Shown here in pieces: positions 41,656 to 49,882 of a stretch of 64,000 nucleotides of DNA. The position numbers and the translations under genes were made by a program. Numbering within the stretch: the first letter of the stretch is position 1; the number at the start of each line of letters is the position of its first letter. Source of the DNA: Arcicella rosea (GTDB taxonomy: Bacteria > Bacteroidota > Bacteroidia > Cytophagales > Spirosomataceae); the NCBI RefSeq assembly GCF_014204325.1, contig NZ_JACHKT010000019.1:46486-110485 (forward strand), in the 5' to 3' direction. The notes under the pieces are model-generated. The model saw only the letters and a program-made list of their open reading frames with translations, made no database searches and was not told where the DNA came from.

Positions 41656-42714
41656 ATGAAAACAATACTCCTTATAGAAGACAGTGACGACATCAGAGAA
41701 ACAACCGCTGAAATTTTAGAACTTGCAAGCTACAATGTTCTTACTGCCGAAAATGGAAAAGTAGGAGTTGAACTCGCCCAAAAGGTAAAACCAGACTTAG
41801 TGATTTGCGACATTATGATGCCTATTCTGGATGGCTATGGTGTGTTACATATTTTTAGCCAAAACCCTGAATTACAAAATATTCCATTCATTTTCTTGAC
41901 GGCAAAAGCTGAACGTTCTGACCATCGGAAAGGGATGGAAATGGGTGCTGATGATTACTTGACAAAGCCTTTTCAGGAAATTGAGTTGTTGAATGCCATT
42001 GAAAGTAGATTAAAAAAGATTGATAATCTTTCAAAATCATTTAAAAATACAGAATCAGCATTAGAAGAACTCTATCAACAAGCTCGTGAATATGTTGATA
42101 TTAATTCGCTTTCTAAAGATAGAAAAGTATCGAATATTAAGAAGAAACAATTGATTTATACCGAAGGCGACGAACCGATTAAGTTTTACTTCTTGAAATC
42201 TGGGAAAATTAAAACGTATCAGTCAAACCGAGATGGAAAAGAATTTGTAACAGGTTTATATAATTCTGGAGATTTTTTTGGACACATTGCTATTATTGAA
42301 TCAACTGAATATCAAGAATCTGCGGAAGCACTTGAAGACTGTGAAGTAATCGGAATTCCTAAGAACGATTTTTTAGAATTAATTACAAGAAATCAATCTG
42401 TTGCAAATAAATTCATCAAAATATTAGCAAATGATATTCAGGAAAAAGAAAAGCAGTTGACTCAAATGGCTTACAATTCTTTAAGAAAACGTACTGCTGA
42501 TGCCTTAGTGATGTTATCGAAAAAATACAAAACCGAAAAACAAGATAAATTTTCAATCAGAATTTCAAGAGATGATTTAGCTTCTGTTGTTGGTACTGCC
42601 ACAGAATCACTCATCCGTACATTGAGTGATTTTAAATCAGACAAATTGATTGAAGTAAGTGGAAGCGAAATCACCATCATTGAAGAACAAAAATTGGCAA
42701 ATCTCAGGGGTTAA
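41656..42714 (+). CDS. Response regulator fused to Crp/Fnr-type cNMP-binding and HTH domains
   Basis: 352 aa. The receiver domain (1-120) has acidic pocket E8-D9, phospho-site D52 in VICDIMMPILDG and FLTAKAER...DYLTKPF. A linker helix leads to a cyclic-nucleotide-binding-like barrel (about 145-260, YTEGDEPIKFYFLKSGKIKT, then SGDFFGHIAII) and a Crp-type HTH (about 275-345, SIRISRDDLASVVGTATESL). The Fnr Cys cluster is absent. The PRS-type phosphate cassette of true cAMP receptors is also absent, so nucleotide binding is doubtful. It most likely pairs with the kinase upstream. Its stop is directly followed by the convergent gene. Confidence 0.93.
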   Translation: MKTILLIEDSDDIRETTAEILELASYNVLTAENGKVGVELAQKVKPDLVICDIMMPILDGYGVLHIFSQNPELQNIPFIFLTAKAERSDHRKGMEMGADDYLTKPFQEIELLNAIESRLKKIDNLSKSFKNTESALEELYQQAREYVDINSLSKDRKVSNIKKKQLIYTEGDEPIKFYFLKSGKIKTYQSNRDGKEFVTGLYNSGDFFGHIAIIESTEYQESAEALEDCEVIGIPKNDFLELITRNQSVANKFIKILANDIQEKEKQLTQMAYNSLRKRTADALVMLSKKYKTEKQDKFSIRISRDDLASVVGTATESLIRTLSDFKSDKLIEVSGSEITIIEEQKLANLRG

Positions 42715-42715
42715 A

Positions 42716-43357
42716 TCAATCTTTTTCAAAGAAATAAGTCATTCCTTCCTCATCAATATCGTCATAAGTAAACATTTGTTTATGACGATATTTGAAGTAA
42801 TATTTTATCAGAATAAAGTCGCCCAAACAGCCATAAGTATGTAAAATAAAAGTTGTAGCAATAAGAATTCTATACGCAGGCAAAGTAAAAAAAGCGATGA
42901 GTAAAGCCAAAGTAATGACAATAAAAGGCATCACTGCAACAATGGCATTTTCTTTTAAACTCATCACAAATTTCTGAGCATAAGCATAAACCATTAATGT
43001 TTTGGGAGTCCAACCAAAACCTACTTTCTCCGCTCCAAGTATTTTAAAAACTAATCCATGAATGCCTTCATGAATCGGTAATAAAACAAAAATCAATAGC
43101 CCAAAGGCTTCTAAAAATTGCCAAGGGTCAAGCTTTAGTACTACGATTTGTTTTCCAATAAAATAGCCAAAACCGGCACAAATCATTCCTATTAGAACAA
43201 TTCCTATAATTTTTCTACCAGTTTTGGGTTTACTATTACTTGATTTATTAGCTCCTAATTCTTTCATTAGAAACGTCATCATTTCATCAATCTTGAATGA
43301 TTCTACAAGTGAAAAATAATTTGGATTATGGAGCTCATCAATACTTGGCTTTTTCAT
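42716..43357 (-). CDS. DUF3267 membrane protein with HExxH (putative zincin peptidase)
   Basis: 213 aa. Four or five hydrophobic segments (about 49-68, 83-98, 134-155, 160-180). H96-EGIH-100 at the start of a helix, with LLPIHEGIHGLVFKILGAEK, is the DUF3267 pattern and gives a potential zinc-binding intramembrane or membrane-associated metallopeptidase. A conserved GWTPKTLMVYAYAQKF follows. Substrate unknown. It is transcribed leftward below the LytTR regulator, with a hairpin between them. Confidence 0.82.
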   Translation of the reverse strand: MKKPSIDELHNPNYFSLVESFKIDEMMTFLMKELGANKSSNSKPKTGRKIIGIVLIGMICAGFGYFIGKQIVVLKLDPWQFLEAFGLLIFVLLPIHEGIHGLVFKILGAEKVGFGWTPKTLMVYAYAQKFVMSLKENAIVAVMPFIVITLALLIAFFTLPAYRILIATTFILHTYGCLGDFILIKYYFKYRHKQMFTYDDIDEEGMTYFFEKD

Positions 43358-43368
43358 AAAAAAGAAAA

Positions 43369-43402
43369 ATGGTTGTTAGTTAACATGATAACCAACAACC
43401 AT
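43369..43402 (-). terminator. Terminator below the LytTR regulator gene
   Basis: Stem ATGGTTGTTAGTTA / TAACCAACAACCAT, 13 of 14 pairs formed (43369-43382, 43389-43402). On the minus strand it is followed by TTTTTCTTTTTT, so it ends the leftward LytTR transcript. Confidence 0.8.
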
Positions 43403-43411
43403 TCATGATGT

Positions 43412-44149
43412 TTATAAACTTAATAATTCTTTAAAACGAATTGCTTGGCGACGAGAAATTTCAATTTTATCTCCACTTTCACGCAAGGTTACTTGTAACC
43501 CCCCTGAAAACCAAGGCTCTATTTTTTGAATATATTTAAGGTTGATAATATGTTTTCGATTGGCTCTGAAAAAGGTTTTAGGGTCGAGTCTATCTTCTAA
43601 AGCATTTAATGATTTTAAAACCAAGGGTTTCTGGTCATCAAAATAAAGTCTCACATAATTCCCCATCGATTCAAACAAACGAACATTTCCTAAGCGTACA
43701 AACCAACATTTTTCACCATCTTTCACAAAAACTTGGTCATTTTCTGTTAAAACAACAGTACTATCTTTTACAGTTTCTGTAAGTTGTTTTTGACGATCAA
43801 ATTCCTCTTCTACTTTCTGAATAGCTTCGCTTAATCTGTGTAATTCAATCGGTTTAAGCAGATAATCCAAAGCATTAAATTCAAAGGCTTTGATAGCGTA
43901 TTCGTCGTAAGCAGTTGTAAAAATTACTTCCGGCACATATCCTTCCAAATCACTCAATAAATCAAAACCTGTTTTGCCTGGCATTTGAATATCCAAAAAT
44001 AACAAATCAGGATGCAGCTCGTCAATCATCACAACCGCCTCATCAGCATTGGCAGCTTCTCCAACGATATTTATTTTAGGAAAATTCTCTAGCAAGCGTT
44101 TCAATTCGTTTCTTGCCAAACGTTCGTCATCAACAATGATAGCCTTCAT
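43412..44149 (-). CDS. LytTR-family response regulator
   Basis: 245 aa. Receiver domain with D7-D8, phospho-acceptor D53 in LLFLDIQMPGKTG, conserved Thr in FTTAYDEYAIKAFEF and Lys in LLKPIEL. The C-terminal LytTR DNA-binding domain (about 145-243) has VRLYFDDQKPLVLKSLNALE and FFRANRKHIINLKYIQKI. It is encoded directly after a LytS-type kinase and should be its partner. The targets of this pair are not visible. ATG at 44149. Confidence 0.95.
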   Translation of the reverse strand: MKAIIVDDERLARNELKRLLENFPKINIVGEAANADEAVVMIDELHPDLLFLDIQMPGKTGFDLLSDLEGYVPEVIFTTAYDEYAIKAFEFNALDYLLKPIELHRLSEAIQKVEEEFDRQKQLTETVKDSTVVLTENDQVFVKDGEKCWFVRLGNVRLFESMGNYVRLYFDDQKPLVLKSLNALEDRLDPKTFFRANRKHIINLKYIQKIEPWFSGGLQVTLRESGDKIEISRRQAIRFKELLSL

Positions 44150-44194
44150 ATTAAAATTTATGGTTTCTGATTAGCTTCGCTTCTAATCATCTTT

Positions 44195-45295
44195 TTAGAT
44201 TGTCACTTTCGGTTTTACAATATTAGTAATTTTTGAAAACGGAGTATCTTTTTCTGGTTCAGCAGATGGAATCGGTATCGTAATTTCAGCCGTAACAACA
44301 TCTTTGGATGCTTGATAAATTCTAAATTTAGATTCTGGCCCAAAGAGTAATTCTAAACGATGTGCGGTGTTTTCTAGTCCAAAACCTCCCGAATCTGTGG
44401 TTTCTAAAATACCTGTATTACTAATAATGATTAATAAATTCTTTCCGACCAATTTTGCTTCTAAACTAACAAAACCACCTTTCACAGGTTTCGACACACC
44501 ATGTTTTATCGCATTTTCTACCAAAGTTTGTAATAACATTGGCGGTACTTGTACGTGCATCGTGTCTGGATAAATATTTTTTCTGATTTGCAGACGCTCT
44601 TCATAACGGATTTTTTCCAACGCTAGATAATCTTCCACCGTTCTTAATTCTTCAGAAAGCGAAACCGTTTTTCTTCTATCTGCAAGCAAAGAACTTCTTA
44701 GAATATTAGATAATTGCGTGACAGCTTTTTGGGCTTTATCGGGTTCTTCCAAAATCAAAGCACGAATACTATTCAAAGCATTGAACATAAAATGTGGATT
44801 CATTTGTGCTCTTAATACTTTTGATTCTGTTTCTTTTACTGATGATTCTAAGCGAATTTTATCTACTTCTACCTCAGATTTTCTTTCGAAATAATGTGAA
44901 GCATAATAAAATAGCGTCCAAATCATCAATGGTTTTGCCCAGCTAAAAATAAACTGCATCACAAAAAAGAATGACCAAAGATCTCTTTCTTCTTCTTCTC
45001 GCAACAAGTAAGAATCTAATGGAATATTGACAAATGCCATAAAAAATGACATAAAACCCACCGCAACCAATATTCGAGGGATTACTCTGTCGATTGGCAG
45101 TTCTACCCAACCGTATTTTTTAATGATTTTTCTGAAATTATGAGTAATTACAATGGCTACAACAACATTTAGCAGTGCTGCAACAAACCAATCTAAAGAC
45201 CAACCAAAATCATTCGAATAAATCAAAGCTTCGTTTGCCAACCAAGCCGACCAGCCGAATACTTGCAAAATCCAATATAACTTAGCTCTAGACAT
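44195..45295 (-). CDS. LytS/YehU-type membrane sensor histidine kinase
   Basis: 366 aa. Four hydrophobic segments (about 8-22, 36-53, 72-92, 108-132) without a large extracellular loop. The His_kinase domain has H168 in LRAQMNPHFMFNALNSIRAL. The HATPase region (about 255-345) has LVENAIKHGVSKP and SGGFGLENTAHRL. This is the common Bacteroidota two-gene LytS/LytTR system. The stimulus is unknown. The C-terminal tail after the ATPase is Pro/Lys-rich. Confidence 0.95.
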   Translation of the reverse strand: MSRAKLYWILQVFGWSAWLANEALIYSNDFGWSLDWFVAALLNVVVAIVITHNFRKIIKKYGWVELPIDRVIPRILVAVGFMSFFMAFVNIPLDSYLLREEEERDLWSFFFVMQFIFSWAKPLMIWTLFYYASHYFERKSEVEVDKIRLESSVKETESKVLRAQMNPHFMFNALNSIRALILEEPDKAQKAVTQLSNILRSSLLADRRKTVSLSEELRTVEDYLALEKIRYEERLQIRKNIYPDTMHVQVPPMLLQTLVENAIKHGVSKPVKGGFVSLEAKLVGKNLLIIISNTGILETTDSGGFGLENTAHRLELLFGPESKFRIYQASKDVVTAEITIPIPSAEPEKDTPFSKITNIVKPKVTI

Positions 45296-45507
45296 ATTAA
45301 TCTTTTATATTACACCTCAAAAATGAAATGTAAACTTCTATTTACTTCCGTTTCTTCTACCTTTTTTCAACAAATTAAGGCAATGTACTAAAAAGCAATG
45401 GAATTATTCAGTAAACGGAAAGTGGGCTTGATAAACGGATAAAAGAGGAAATGAAGAATTGAGGGAAATATGAAAGCAATAATTTTACATATTTCCCTTG
45501 AATATGA

Positions 45508-46167
45508 TTATTCGACGATAAGGTCGTCGAGATGCGAAAGATCGTTTTCTAGCTCTACAAAAAATTTACCTTTTTCGTAATCATAAGTAAGTTTGTATAA
45601 ACAAAGATTAGCGTGTTCGAAAGTATCCATTTCTTGCAGTTCACGTTCTAACAATAATGTTAAAATGATTCTGATGGCTCTTCCATGCATGGCGACTAAA
45701 ATAGTTTCTTCTTCTGGACGAGATACAATTAAATCAATCACAGGCTTTTGGCGAGTAATTACATCTAAAGGGCTTTCGCCGCCTTCTGAAGGCATATCTA
45801 CCTTACCATTAATCCAACTATCAATAAGTATTTTATAATACTCGTTATCGACGTCATTAGGTACTCTTCCTTCACGCACGCCCCAACTGATTTCGTTTAG
45901 CCCTTCGTGTTGTTCCCAAGGAAGTCCTTTTTCAAGAAATTTCTTTACTGATTGATGTGTTCTCTGTAAAGCAGAAGTATATACTTTATCAAAATTAATA
46001 TGGTGATATTTTTGAAAAAAAGCTTCTGCCTGAGCATGCCCTAATTCATTCAATTCAGAATCAACGCCACTGCCTTGAACAATACCTTGACGATTGAAAT
46101 CTGTTTCTCCATGACGGATTAAATAAACGGTCTTAATTTTGGGCATTTGTGATTGCTCGTTAGACAT
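45508..46167 (-). CDS. Histidine phosphatase (phosphoglycerate mutase-like)
   Basis: 219 aa. The RHG catalytic motif IRHGETDFNRQG is at about 12-25 (phospho-histidine in RHG), the second Arg in SALQRTHQS, acid residue in LNEISWGVREGRV and second His in LVAMHGRAIRI. All four catalytic positions are present. Such proteins hydrolyse small phosphate esters (for example sugar phosphates or alpha-ribazole phosphate). No cobalamin genes are nearby, so the substrate is open. It is divergent from the thioesterase gene. Confidence 0.9.
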   Translation of the reverse strand: MSNEQSQMPKIKTVYLIRHGETDFNRQGIVQGSGVDSELNELGHAQAEAFFQKYHHINFDKVYTSALQRTHQSVKKFLEKGLPWEQHEGLNEISWGVREGRVPNDVDNEYYKILIDSWINGKVDMPSEGGESPLDVITRQKPVIDLIVSRPEEETILVAMHGRAIRIILTLLLERELQEMDTFEHANLCLYKLTYDYEKGKFFVELENDLSHLDDLIVE

Positions 46168-46313
46168 TGATTTGAAGGATTATATTTATGACAATTTTTT
46201 AATGGGTTAATTGCCTTTTTACAAATTATGTAAAGTTAATCAATAAAAAAATCATTTAGTTTGACTAATTTCCCGCAAAAATACAGTTTTTGAGCATAAA
46301 TCAAATCATCAAC

Positions 46314-46736
46314 ATGATAAAAACATCCTATACACTCGAAGATCTTAATGAAAGAAGCAAAGGCAATATGGTTGGGCTTTTAGGAATAGAATTCACTGAA
46401 ATAACCAATACTTATATTGCTGCTAAAATGCCAGTAGATGAACGTACTAAGCAACCGATGGGCTTACTTCATGGCGGAGCCTCTGTAGTATTGGCTGAAT
46501 CTTTGGGAAGTATTGCTTCTTGGATGATGCTAGAAAACATTGAAACTCAAGCCGCAGTAGGCATTGAAATCAATGCTAATCACTTAAAATCAGCTCGTGA
46601 AGGCTTCGTTTATGCGAAATGTTATCCCTTAAAAATTGGCAGAAAAATCCATGTTTGGGACATTAAAATAACCGATGAAAAAGGTGATTTGGTTTGTGCC
46701 AGCAGATTAACCACTGCAATTATTGATAAAAAATAG
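46314..46736 (+). CDS. Hotdog-fold acyl-CoA thioesterase, probable MenI (DHNA-CoA hydrolase)
   Basis: 140 aa from the ATG at 46314. A TTG 24 bp upstream is in frame but not needed. The PaaI/4HBT motifs are GLLGIEFTEI, the active-site stretch QPMGLLHGGASVVLAESLGS (about 49-68) with the acidic residue on the helix, and EINANHLKSAREG. The adjacent downstream gene encodes isochorismate synthase of menaquinone synthesis. Hydrolysis of 1,4-dihydroxy-2-naphthoyl-CoA is therefore the best guess, and general PaaI-type activity the alternative. Confidence 0.82.
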   Translation: MIKTSYTLEDLNERSKGNMVGLLGIEFTEITNTYIAAKMPVDERTKQPMGLLHGGASVVLAESLGSIASWMMLENIETQAAVGIEINANHLKSAREGFVYAKCYPLKIGRKIHVWDIKITDEKGDLVCASRLTTAIIDKK

Positions 46737-46880
46737 TTAATGTTAAATTTCAAAAAACTTAAACTTTTAACATTCAAAGACTTAGAAAGATTTAGAAAAA
46801 AATTAAAATTTTCTGAAACCGCATTAATACACAAGATGTTAATTTTATAATCCTTTATAAATTACTAAACACTTCAGGAT

Positions 46881-48131
46881 ATGACCCCGACTTCGGAATT
46901 TCATATTTCACAACAAACACATAAACTAGAAAGACTCTCGCAAATTGCTTTTTCAGAGGGTTTTCCTTTGGCACTTTGGCAGTTGCCACAATCTACTGAA
47001 AAACAATTAATCATTGATCTTTCTGGAAGTACTCAACGCACAAAAATAGATTTAGATGAATTACCTGCTGGCTTTGTAATGAGTCCTTTTCAGGGAGAAT
47101 CACTATTCCTTAGAGGTGATTTATACTATCGTTTTGATACGAATAATCATGAAGTTGAAGATGCTATCAAAGGTAAAACTCTTGAAGCAGAAGTGTTTGA
47201 ACGAAAATATTTAGATTACTCGGAAGAAGATAAAGTAAATTCTCCGACAAAAAATAATATCAAAAACCAACAAGTTCACATTTCAGAAAGTACTTTAGAA
47301 AAATGGGATGGTGGATTATATAATGAAATGATTTTTGCAGAAATGGTTTCAAAAGCCATTATTGCCATTGAAAATGGTGAAATGCAAAAAGTAGTTTTAT
47401 CAAGAACAAAAAATGTTACTTTACCCGAAAGTTTTGAAGTAATTGATGCTTTCCAGAAACTATGCAAGGCTTATCCAAATGCTTTTGTTTCTTTGGTATA
47501 TTTACCAGAATTTGAAGCGATTTGGCTTGGAGCAACACCAGAAACCTTGGTTAGTGTAGATGCACAAGGCATTTTCAAAACGATGTCTTTAGCTGGTACT
47601 CAGTCTGCCATTGGCGATAATGGTGAAATGCTTTCGCCAATCAGTATTCGCTGGTCGCATAAAGAAATTGAAGAACAGGCTTTTGTGAGTAGATACGTTA
47701 TTGAATGTTTCAAGAAAATTCGTTTGAGGGAATACTGCGAAAGTGGACCAAAAACAGTGCAAGCAGGTAATTTGATGCACTTGCGAACCGACTTTAAAGT
47801 TGATACAAAAGCACTTAATTTTCCTCAATTAGGAACAGTAATGCTTGAATTACTGCATCCAACTTCAGCAGTTTGTGGAATGCCTAAAAATGCAGCTTTG
47901 CGTTTGATTGCCGAAACAGAATTACACAATAGAGAGTTTTACAGCGGTTTTCTAGGCCCAGTAAACGTTCAAGATGAAAGTTATTTATTTGTAAACCTAA
48001 GAACGGTAAAAATTCAAGGCAATCATGCTACTTTTTTTGCAGGTTGTGGCATTACTGCTGATTCTAACCCAGTAAAAGAATGGTATGAAACAGAAATGAA
48101 AAGTCAGACTTTAATCAATATAATTCTGTAA
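46881..48131 (+). CDS. menF: Isochorismate synthase
   Basis: 416 aa chorismate-utilising enzyme. The catalytic half (about 150-410) has MVSKAIIAIENGEMQKVVLS, WLGATPETLV, MSLAGTQSA, then the family ending FAGCGITADSNPVKEWYETE. PTSAVCGMPKNAALRLI (about 330-346) and the Arg/Glu in ELHNREFYSGFLGPV suit isochorismate synthase rather than anthranilate synthase. It turns chorismate into isochorismate, the first committed step of menaquinone synthesis. The MenI-like gene upstream supports this. Other men genes are outside the window. Confidence 0.92.
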   Translation: MTPTSEFHISQQTHKLERLSQIAFSEGFPLALWQLPQSTEKQLIIDLSGSTQRTKIDLDELPAGFVMSPFQGESLFLRGDLYYRFDTNNHEVEDAIKGKTLEAEVFERKYLDYSEEDKVNSPTKNNIKNQQVHISESTLEKWDGGLYNEMIFAEMVSKAIIAIENGEMQKVVLSRTKNVTLPESFEVIDAFQKLCKAYPNAFVSLVYLPEFEAIWLGATPETLVSVDAQGIFKTMSLAGTQSAIGDNGEMLSPISIRWSHKEIEEQAFVSRYVIECFKKIRLREYCESGPKTVQAGNLMHLRTDFKVDTKALNFPQLGTVMLELLHPTSAVCGMPKNAALRLIAETELHNREFYSGFLGPVNVQDESYLFVNLRTVKIQGNHATFFAGCGITADSNPVKEWYETEMKSQTLINIIL

Positions 48132-48138
48132 AATCAGC

Positions 48139-49440
48139 CTAGTGTTTCATCGTGTAAGACTCTGATTTTTTTTCGATGTCACCAATTATCATCAATTTTA
48201 CAATATCAATTCTAGCATCCGTCATTTCAATAATTTGGAAATTAAATGGATGAAAAATAATCGTTTCATTAATTTCTGGAATATCTTCATTAATACTGAT
48301 AATCATACCACCTAAAGTATCATAATCACCTTCTGGAAGGTTCCAGTCATATTTATCATTCAAATAATCAATTTCTAATCTTGCAGAAAGTAAATACGTT
48401 TTATCTTCAAGTCGTTTTTCGGTAAGATTTTCATTGTCGTCGTATTCATCCTCAATTTCACCAAAAATCTGCTCCATTACATCTTCCATACTTACTAAAC
48501 CTGCGGTACTTCCAAACTCATCAACCACTAAAGCAAGCGATTTATGTTCTTTAGAAAAACGGAATAATAAATCTTTCGCAGGCATTGCTTCAGGCACAAT
48601 TGGAATAGGCGTTAAAATGCCCTGAATCTCTTTGGGTTTTTTGAATAAAGCCAAAGAATGACAATATCCTAAAACGTCCTCCATTGTTTCTTTGTAAATC
48701 AGTACTCTTGAATGACCACTTTCTACAAATACTTTTTTCAATTCCTCGATACCACCTTCAATATCCACACCCACAATATCTGTTCTTGGAATCATACAAT
48801 CACGGACACGGACTTGCTTGAATTCAAGTGCATTATTGAAGATTTTAGTATCAACCTCTGCTTCTTCTTCTGTAGATGTTTTGCGGTTAAGATTTTGAAG
48901 ATAATTGTTCAAATCTGTCAAACCAAAAGCAGGTCTTTCTTCTGAATATTCTAATCGTAAAATATTGTTAATAAACCATTTAGACAAACCAACAATTGCC
49001 CAAACTAATGGGTACATCAAAGTATAAACAATCAGAATAGGGATTGCCAATACTTCTAAAAAGCCATCGGGATTCAATAAAAAAATACTTTTAGGCGTAA
49101 ATTCAGAAGTTGCTAAAATGATAACTGTACCAATAAAAGAAGCGATTAGACCAGCAGCAATACCCGAAATTGGCAAATACGCTTCTATTTCATGATGCAA
49201 ATATCCTTCCATAAAAATACCGTAAGCTACCAAGGAAAGTGTATTTCCGATGAGCATCGTTCCGATAAATTTTGAAGGATTTTTTAGATAATTAGAAATT
49301 ATCTGCCCTGTAATTACTCCTTGTTTGGCTTGGAGTTCAAAATAAAGTTTATTGGCAGATACAAAAGCCATTTCTACACCTGAAAAAAATGCCGAGGCGA
49401 TAATGGCGATTATTATACTTAGTGCTTGTTGGGAGTCCAT
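48139..49440 (-). CDS. CNNM/CorC-type transporter-associated protein, GldE-like
   Basis: 433 aa. N-terminal DUF21/CNNM membrane domain (about 1-185) with FFSGVEMAFVSANKLYFEL and NTLSLVAYGIF. A CBS pair (about 205-325, RDCMIPRTDIVGVDIEGGIE, then VDEFGSTAGLVSMEDVMEQI) and a CorC_HlyC domain (about 340-420, LPEGDYDTLGGMIISI) follow. Such proteins move Mg2+ or related ions. In Flavobacterium the related GldE is linked to gliding motility and GldD. GldD is not in the window, so GldE identity is only likely. Convergent with menF, 7 bp between stops. Confidence 0.85.
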   Translation of the reverse strand: MDSQQALSIIIAIIASAFFSGVEMAFVSANKLYFELQAKQGVITGQIISNYLKNPSKFIGTMLIGNTLSLVAYGIFMEGYLHHEIEAYLPISGIAAGLIASFIGTVIILATSEFTPKSIFLLNPDGFLEVLAIPILIVYTLMYPLVWAIVGLSKWFINNILRLEYSEERPAFGLTDLNNYLQNLNRKTSTEEEAEVDTKIFNNALEFKQVRVRDCMIPRTDIVGVDIEGGIEELKKVFVESGHSRVLIYKETMEDVLGYCHSLALFKKPKEIQGILTPIPIVPEAMPAKDLLFRFSKEHKSLALVVDEFGSTAGLVSMEDVMEQIFGEIEDEYDDNENLTEKRLEDKTYLLSARLEIDYLNDKYDWNLPEGDYDTLGGMIISINEDIPEINETIIFHPFNFQIIEMTDARIDIVKLMIIGDIEKKSESYTMKH

Positions 49441-49521
49441 ATTTTGGGTTAGGAGCTTAGAGATTTGCCTAACAAAATTGTTGTTTCTTTCTCAAATATA
49501 GAAAGAAATCTTTAAAATCAC

Positions 49522-49809
49522 TTACTTTTTCCCTTTCAATAAAGCCTTTCTTTGAGCTTGTTTATCGTCTTTTGCTGTTTCGACAGGTTTGTTTTCTGCT
49601 TCTTTCTCTTCTTTTTTCAAACGAATTTGTTTAGAATATTGAAAGTAAAACAAACAAACCATGGCAAACATTAGGAATGAATAATGATAAAATATCTTAT
49701 TCCAAAAGGTAGGTTCTAGCCCAGCTGGTAAACCTGCACGTAAATCTAAAATCCACATGATGATAAAACCAATGGCTGCAAATAGAAGAAGTATTTCTTT
49801 TTTACTCAT
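49522..49809 (-). CDS. Small membrane protein below ccmF
   Basis: 95 aa. Two hydrophobic segments (about 5-21 and 42-58) and a highly charged Lys/Glu-rich tail (about 65-95, AENKPVETAKDDKQAQRKAL). No family is recognised. It is 73 bp downstream of ccmF in the same direction and could belong to the cytochrome c maturation block, but nothing in its sequence (no Cys, no haem motif) shows that directly. Confidence 0.65.
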   Translation of the reverse strand: MSKKEILLLFAAIGFIIMWILDLRAGLPAGLEPTFWNKIFYHYSFLMFAMVCLFYFQYSKQIRLKKEEKEAENKPVETAKDDKQAQRKALLKGKK

Positions 49810-49882
49810 GATAATCTTACATTTTAAGCTTTAAAATAATTATAAGCGTTTTGTTTAATACCAAAACGCTTATAATCTTTCC

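Noticed and set aside
46740..46850. 36-codon frame after the thioesterase gene
   Set aside because: Composed of Lys, Leu and Phe from AT-rich DNA, with no recognisable domain or conservation visible.
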